Source: Wocania_A sp965224845
GTDB lineage: Bacteria > Bacteroidota > Bacteroidia > Flavobacteriales > Flavobacteriaceae
Length of the DNA stretch: 64,000 nucleotides
Direction of reading: 5' to 3'
Assembly: GCA_965224845.1 (NCBI GenBank)
Contig: CBDDAJ010000014.1
Span: 123,825-187,824 of the forward strand
Part shown: positions 59,118 to 64,000 of the stretch, one piece after another
Layout of the letters: each line of letters opens with the position of its first letter
Numbering within the stretch: position 1 is the stretch's first letter
Notes under the pieces: generated by a model
Told to the model about the DNA's origin: nothing
What the model saw: only the letters and a program-made list of their open reading frames with translations
The model's database searches: none
Made by a program: the position numbers and the translations under genes

Positions 59118-60306
59118 ATTTGAGAAATGTTTTTTTAACTATGATGGTTTTTAATATACCTTCACTATTTTTTGTGGTTAATTCTATCGTGTCTTTTCTA
59201 TTATATATAGCTTTTGAGGTTATAAAATCGCAAATAGGAATACTATTTACTTCAAGCGCGTTTAATGTAATGATTTCATCACCAAAACTAATTTCATTTT
59301 TTAAGGCTTCGTCCCATACCATACCAACAACAAGTTTATTGTTTATAATGGTTGGGCTAAATCCTAAAACTTTTTCCTGCAGATCTATTGTGCTTTTATA
59401 AGAATCGAAATAGAACTTTTTGTTTAAAAAATCTATGGTCATCATTCCATATTTTAAAATTTCGGAACCTATTCTGGAATTATTGTCGTTGGTGGTTTCT
59501 GTTATAACATTTTTAAATATAGTATTGTTTACTTTAAAAATATCAGCGGTTACTCTATAATGTTTGTTCTTATCTGCTGCACCAAACAAACCAATGCTTT
59601 TGCTACCAAAACCTTCATTGTTAATTTTAAAAGCATTATTTTTTTGAAGGATGTCAAAATGCTCTAGTGATAAATCGTAAAAGCCTTTCATACCTGTATC
59701 AATAAGCAATTGTTCTCTGGTATTTTTATTCCCTTTTAAGTGAATCCATATATAGGGGCTTTTCTGCCCACCAATTAAGTAAAGCTTGGCAGCGTTTTTT
59801 TTATTTAAAGTAAGCTTCTTTTTTGTATCTGTTAACCTAATTATTTTTTGCTTTAAATCTATTTGAACTATAGATTTTTGTAACATATTGCTTCCAATAA
59901 TCCCATCAATTTCAAAACAATCAAAAATTAAATTACTCTTGCTCTTATCTACCAGTGTTGGACAGTTTTTAAAAGTAACATGACCAAGTGTTATTTGAGG
60001 AATAGAAACAAGCGCCATGCTATTTTGTTTGTTTGAAGCATCTCTTACATTAATATTCTTAATTGAGGTAGTTTTAATTGCTTTTTGAAGTTTGGCCGAT
60101 ATTAAGTTTGGTGCACCAGTATCAAATAAAAAGCGATATGTTTTATTTTCGATTACTACAGGGATTATTATTTTTTCTGAAATAAAATTGAAATTAATTT
60201 CTGTGTAATACTTTTTTGGAGTAATTAATTCTCCTTTAAAAATATTTTTTTGCCCAAAAGATTGGGTTACTATACATAAGAGAACAATACTTATAACTTT
60301 TTTCAT
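59116..60306 (-). CDS. Aspartyl protease-like protein with C-terminal PDZ-like domain, 396 aa
   Basis: The start was set at 60306 (MKKVISIVLLCIVTQSFGQ), giving a clean signal peptide; the longer frame adds 18 residues before it. Two retropepsin-like halves are seen: YRFLFDTGAPNLISAKL with the DTG active site near residue 60, DGIIGSNMLQKSIVQIDL, and a second LLIDTGMKGFYDLS with IGSEILKYGMMTIDF. The end (FGDEIITLNALEVNSIPICDF) resembles a PDZ domain. It is probably a periplasmic protease or binding protein. Confidence 0.82.
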   Translation of the reverse strand: MKKVISIVLLCIVTQSFGQKNIFKGELITPKKYYTEINFNFISEKIIIPVVIENKTYRFLFDTGAPNLISAKLQKAIKTTSIKNINVRDASNKQNSMALVSIPQITLGHVTFKNCPTLVDKSKSNLIFDCFEIDGIIGSNMLQKSIVQIDLKQKIIRLTDTKKKLTLNKKNAAKLYLIGGQKSPYIWIHLKGNKNTREQLLIDTGMKGFYDLSLEHFDILQKNNAFKINNEGFGSKSIGLFGAADKNKHYRVTADIFKVNNTIFKNVITETTNDNNSRIGSEILKYGMMTIDFLNKKFYFDSYKSTIDLQEKVLGFSPTIINNKLVVGMVWDEALKNEISFGDEIITLNALEVNSIPICDFITSKAIYNRKDTIELTTKNSEGILKTIIVKKTFLK

Positions 60307-60400
60307 TTTAAGGAAATAAACGTTTTTATCAAGATACATAGTGAAATTTAAAAGCCACATCGATTAAAGATATGGCTTTTACTTGTTTTTATAAATAGCG

Positions 60401-63004
60401 TTACTTAATTTCTTTTAATGCATTATCAATAAGTGTCCTTAAATGCTGTTTATGGGCTCTTGATGCGATATTGCCTGATGGTGCTGCCATGGTTCGTATA
60501 TTTTTTAAATTATACAGTGCCATAGATTTTGCATTATTTGTATATCGGCTACTTTGTTTCCCTGTTAGCATATCAATAAGCATATTTGTGTATTCTAATT
60601 GTAAGTTTTGCCTAAAGGAATTTACATTAGTATAAATATCTGCTTTAAAAATAGCGTGATTTAAATCCCTCATAAACGTTGAAAGTTTATACTTGTTACC
60701 ATACAATTCAGAATCCGTAATACGTTGTAAAGTATTAGGATGCAAAATATGGTTTAGCACATTTTTTTGATACCCTAAAACCTGTCGATGAATTTTTGGA
60801 TCCTCAGGAGAACGGAAAAAACCATACCCTCTGCGCTGCATTGCTAAGTAATTGTATAGCTCGTTTGGAACATCAAAAGCATTTGGCGCAAAAACATGTT
60901 TGCTTAAGCTGGCCATGGCTCGCTTTTGGTCTTCTAAGCTTACAGGGGTGTAAGGTTGTGTTTCGCCTTCTTGACCAGACATCGCTCTATCTACATAAAC
61001 TCCACCAATAAATCTTGATACAACATTGGCAGCACTTCCTTTTTGACCACTTAAAATATAATAAGCTTGCCTGAGTTCTTGATAGGATTGACCAGATTTA
61101 GAAAATTTAGCTTTGATACCTTTCATCATGGTATTAATAATTTCAAAACGATCATTAGAGTATGCTATTTGGTCGTTAGACATATCGCCAACCATAACAC
61201 GCGGGTCTATAGCTTTTCCCGGTGCACGCATATCGTCAGCGTCATTACCAAAAATTAATTCTGGTTTGGTCGATTGATTTAACAATGCTATTCTTTCGCT
61301 CTTATTTTTAAAAGGGGTGTATCCAAATTGAATAGCCCAAATATCATATGGCCCTACAGCTGTATCGTAATACTGCCCTTGCTTACTTCTATCCTTTGTA
61401 ATGTTTATAGCTGCATAATCCATAACAGAACCTGTTAAACATTTCCCTTTAATAAAATCGGGGTCTGCTAATTGCTCAGGCGAGAATAGCTGACTCGCTT
61501 TCATATTATGATTTAGGCCTAATGTATGACCAACTTCGTGCATGATTAGAGCTATCATAGCTTCTTTTTTCATACGTTTCATTTCCAAATCTGAAGCATT
61601 TGTAGCTTTTAATACTGCATTTCCGAAAAGCGTGTTTTCATGCATCACATGGCCTAACGAACAATACATGTTATGATCTTCTCCAGTTTCAGAAGACTCA
61701 AATGTTTTGTTTAAGGAAGCTAAGTCAAATAGTTTATCGTACATCACTCTATTAGTAAAGTGAACATATTCAAGCATTATGTCTGCCCCTAGAATCTGTC
61801 CTGTTTTAGGGTTAACAAAACTAGGACCATAGCCGCCAAAAGGAGGTTGCGGAGAAGATGTCCATCGCAATACATTATATCTAATATCTCCGGCATCCCA
61901 ATCGGCATCATCTGGTTGTATTTTTACAGCCATAGCGTTTTTAAAGCCAGCTTTTTCAAAAGCTACATTCCATTTTAAAACGGCATTTGCAATGGTCTCT
62001 CTCCATTCAACAGGTGTTGAGTTTTCTATCCACCATGTAATAGGTTCTACAGGTTCAGATATTGCTGCATTAGGGTCTTTCTTTTTTAAATTCCAGCGGT
62101 GTACTAAATCTCTATATGGCGTGGCGCTTGTTGATGTTTGATCGTCAACTTGTGTTAAAAAATAACCAACTCTGGGGTCGTCATACCTTACTTCATAATC
62201 GTTATCTGGCATTTCAATTAAACTATGAAACACTTTAATGCTAACGTTCCTGCCATCAGCTACAGCATTGGACCCTCCATTTAAAACCGAAGGCGAAGAA
62301 TATACATATTCTACTTGAAGGTCGGTATTTGCTTCATAATTTCTAATAGCGTTAATTTTTGTTTTTCCTTTATTTAAGCTGCCAAGTTTAAATGCAGTAG
62401 GTGATGTTCCCGGAAATCTTGGCCTTTTTATTTGTGAAAATGTTTCACTTAAAAATAAACCATCGGCCTTTATTAAATAAAGCCCCTTCTTTTTATCATG
62501 AGCCTCAATTTTAACGCTAGCCATATTACCATTACTAATATTGGCATCTTTAGATTTTGAAAGCGCACTTTCCGGATCGAAATAAAAGGCATTGTTTTGA
62601 GTTTCAAACTCAATTTTATTAAAATATTTTTTAATCTTAAAAACTTTTGAACCCCTATACGACCCTCTAATAATTCTTCCTGCATCCATTACGCCATCTG
62701 CTATTTGACTAAAATAAATATACTCTTTATCGATCTGATCGTCTGAAATCAACATCTGTAAAGATCCGGTAATAGTATCCTGATAAATAGTGAATAGCCC
62801 TTCAATCTTTTTACTAGATTTAACAAGGTCCTGGATTTTCTTTTCTTTCGACTTTTTTACGGTAGGTTTGGCTGGTGCTTCAACCTGATTTTTTTTCTTG
62901 CCTCGTTTTCTTTTTTGAGCTTCAGTATTGTGTGGGATGAGAAAAATGGCTAACACAAATACAAGACTAAAAAATTTTAAAGCACTGAGTTTTTGATGTT
63001 TCAT
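60401..63004 (-). CDS. Secreted zinc metalloprotease, DUF5117/DUF5118 family (867 aa)
   Basis: The start is placed at 63004 (MKHQKLSALKFFSLVFVLAIFLIP), a normal signal peptide. A basic linker (KRKRGKKKN) is followed by the DUF5118/DUF5117 N-terminal region and then the metzincin zinc site HEVGHTLGLNHNM near residue 487, with GSVMDYAAIN as the Met-turn. The C-terminal part is helical. Such proteins are common, uncharacterised exported proteases of Bacteroidota. No T9SS sorting domain is visible. It is a single gene. Confidence 0.92.
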   Translation of the reverse strand: MKHQKLSALKFFSLVFVLAIFLIPHNTEAQKRKRGKKKNQVEAPAKPTVKKSKEKKIQDLVKSSKKIEGLFTIYQDTITGSLQMLISDDQIDKEYIYFSQIADGVMDAGRIIRGSYRGSKVFKIKKYFNKIEFETQNNAFYFDPESALSKSKDANISNGNMASVKIEAHDKKKGLYLIKADGLFLSETFSQIKRPRFPGTSPTAFKLGSLNKGKTKINAIRNYEANTDLQVEYVYSSPSVLNGGSNAVADGRNVSIKVFHSLIEMPDNDYEVRYDDPRVGYFLTQVDDQTSTSATPYRDLVHRWNLKKKDPNAAISEPVEPITWWIENSTPVEWRETIANAVLKWNVAFEKAGFKNAMAVKIQPDDADWDAGDIRYNVLRWTSSPQPPFGGYGPSFVNPKTGQILGADIMLEYVHFTNRVMYDKLFDLASLNKTFESSETGEDHNMYCSLGHVMHENTLFGNAVLKATNASDLEMKRMKKEAMIALIMHEVGHTLGLNHNMKASQLFSPEQLADPDFIKGKCLTGSVMDYAAINITKDRSKQGQYYDTAVGPYDIWAIQFGYTPFKNKSERIALLNQSTKPELIFGNDADDMRAPGKAIDPRVMVGDMSNDQIAYSNDRFEIINTMMKGIKAKFSKSGQSYQELRQAYYILSGQKGSAANVVSRFIGGVYVDRAMSGQEGETQPYTPVSLEDQKRAMASLSKHVFAPNAFDVPNELYNYLAMQRRGYGFFRSPEDPKIHRQVLGYQKNVLNHILHPNTLQRITDSELYGNKYKLSTFMRDLNHAIFKADIYTNVNSFRQNLQLEYTNMLIDMLTGKQSSRYTNNAKSMALYNLKNIRTMAAPSGNIASRAHKQHLRTLIDNALKEIK

Positions 63005-63195
63005 AAAATAGAATGTTTTAATAATAGGAATTAGAGTCATTAATTTTTTGGTTAGTGCCGCTAAAAATAAAAAGAATGATATGGTTATTTCTTTATAAAA
63101 TGTTAAAACATGTTAAAGCGAATTTTTTACATTAAAAGGAATGAAAAAATGATGTAAATATTTAGTTCTGATATATTTCTGTACCTTTATGACAT

Positions 63196-63924
63196 ATGAT
63201 AAAAGACACAAAAATTGCTGTATTGATTGATGGCGATAATATTCCATCAAAGTATATTTCTGAAATGATGGAAGAAATAACTAAATACGGCACACCTACC
63301 ATTAAAAGAATTTATGGTGATTGGACCAAGCCTCATTTATCTAAATGGAAAAATATCTTACTGGAAAATGCGATAACGCCTATTCAGCAATATGGTTATA
63401 CAACAGGCAAGAATGCTACAGATTCTGCGATGATTATTGATGCTATGGATATTTTATATTCTGAAAAAGTAAATGGATTTTGCTTGGTATCATCTGACAG
63501 TGACTTTACTAAACTTGCAACGCGTTTAAGAGAAGCTGGACTAGTTGTTTACGGAATGGGAGAGAAGAAAACTCCAAACCCATTTATAGTGGCCTGTGAT
63601 AAATTTATTTATTTAGAAATTCTGAAATCTGCAAACGATAAAGACGACAAGGGAGGAAAAGCTAAAAAAACAAATTTATACAATATTACACCTAAAGTGA
63701 TACGCCTTCTTAAGAATTCGGTTGCCGATGCTGCCGATGATGATGGATGGGCTTTTCTTGGTGACGTGGGTTCGTTAATACTAAAAAAGCAGCCAAATTT
63801 TGATTCTCGTAATTTTGGATTTGAAAAGTTAACACCACTATTTAAATCGTTAGATCAATTTGAGATGGAGCAAAGAGACCAAAGTAATACGCGGTTTAAG
63901 CTAATTTTTGTGAAGAATAAATAA
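63196..63924 (+). CDS. NYN-domain (PIN-like) putative ribonuclease with C-terminal OST-HTH/LOTUS-like region, 242 aa
   Basis: The N-terminal NYN domain (LabA/DUF88 type) has IAVLIDGDNIPSKYI with the first catalytic Asp, TGKNATDSAMIIDAMDILYS and FCLVSSDSDFTKLATRLREAG with the later acidic cluster. The C-terminal part NITPKVIRLLKNSVADAADDDGWAFLGDVGSLILKKQPNFDSRNFGFEKLTPLFKSL is a LOTUS/OST-HTH-like RNA-binding winged helix. Nuclease activity on RNA is expected from the family. TACCTTTA at about 63182 may be its promoter. Confidence 0.88.
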   Translation: MIKDTKIAVLIDGDNIPSKYISEMMEEITKYGTPTIKRIYGDWTKPHLSKWKNILLENAITPIQQYGYTTGKNATDSAMIIDAMDILYSEKVNGFCLVSSDSDFTKLATRLREAGLVVYGMGEKKTPNPFIVACDKFIYLEILKSANDKDDKGGKAKKTNLYNITPKVIRLLKNSVADAADDDGWAFLGDVGSLILKKQPNFDSRNFGFEKLTPLFKSLDQFEMEQRDQSNTRFKLIFVKNK

Positions 63925-63936
63925 AATTAAAGAACA

Positions 63937-64000
63937 CTAAAATTTTATAATATTACCGTTAATAAGGAGTTGTTTGGCCGTTTTCCAATCTGGTAACGTA
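63937..64000 (-). CDS. Possible 3' end of a minus-strand gene (cut by window edge)
   Basis: The minus strand is open from the right edge to a stop at 63937-63939, reading LPDWKTAKQLLINGNIIKF. A second minus-strand frame reads YVTRLENGQTTPY to a stop at about 63959. Either could be the end of a convergent gene; twenty codons are not enough to identify it. Confidence 0.25.
   Translation of the reverse strand, partial: TLPDWKTAKQLLINGNIIKF

Overview
The window is AT-rich chromosomal DNA of a marine-type Flavobacteriaceae bacterium (Bacteroidota). The evidence is type IX secretion (T9SS) genes (PorQ, PorP/SprF, a gliding-motility-type C-terminal sorting domain), Bacteroidota-style promoter boxes (TAnnTTTG) in place of Shine-Dalgarno-led E. 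coli-like signals, many small SPII lipoproteins, and a gamma/tau gene of flavobacterial form. No rRNA, tRNA, CRISPR array, prophage or transposase was seen. One structural RNA, RNase P RNA, is clear.

Layout. 1-15.9 kb is core genome: end of a rhomboid protease, lon, porQ, cmk, a LysM protein, rpsA, then a pyrR-pyrB-(STAS-like)-(DUF3291)-rnz operon, a methyltransferase, pdxH and a CAP-domain lipoprotein. 16.0-30.2 kb is a minus-strand T9SS surface module: a small secreted protein, a giant HYR-repeat adhesin of about 2885 residues with a type B sorting domain, a PorP/SprF partner and two tandem OmpA/PorE-like proteins. The adhesin carries 22 nearly identical 73-74-residue units, and a single-base insertion in unit 16 splits it into two reading frames. 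30.7-37.8 kb holds a SixA-like phosphatase, ppk1, ppx, a beta-barrel protein, miaE and dnaX.

38.0-48.1 kb is an accessory island of small, functionally unrelated, plus-strand genes: TPR protein, two-TM protein, broken CPBP protease, ArsR-like regulator, GNAT, SDR, membrane protein, AraC, VOC, SnoaL, DinB, acyltransferase. Most are separated by 100-200 bp palindromic spacers. At least three spacers (38.6, 45.4 and 46.7 kb) belong to one repeat family, with terminal inverted repeats and a shared interior, and a GACCGTTG-like end just ahead of the next start codon. The arrangement resembles an integron cassette array but no integrase is present and the ends do not fit canonical attC. Part of the island (39.2-41.1 kb) is decaying, with a frameshifting tandem duplication, a frameshifted CPBP gene and an 88-bp direct repeat that duplicates the promoter and start of the ArsR-like gene.

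48.4-64 kb returns to core genome: rnpB, three small secreted proteins, rsmD with a DUF3822 gene, a RecD-like helicase, DUF4126, then a kdsB-HAD-KdnB-like-acyltransferase cluster pointing to lipid A/Kdo modification, a peroxidase-like protein, an aspartyl protease with PDZ-like tail, a large zinc metalloprotease and an NYN-domain protein.

A regulatory signal not tied to any factor I recognise is a run of TCGA-centred AT-rich motifs at about 20-bp spacing. It lies upstream of both the CAP lipoprotein (14.57-14.62 kb) and the SixA-ppk1-ppx cluster (30.47-30.68 kb).
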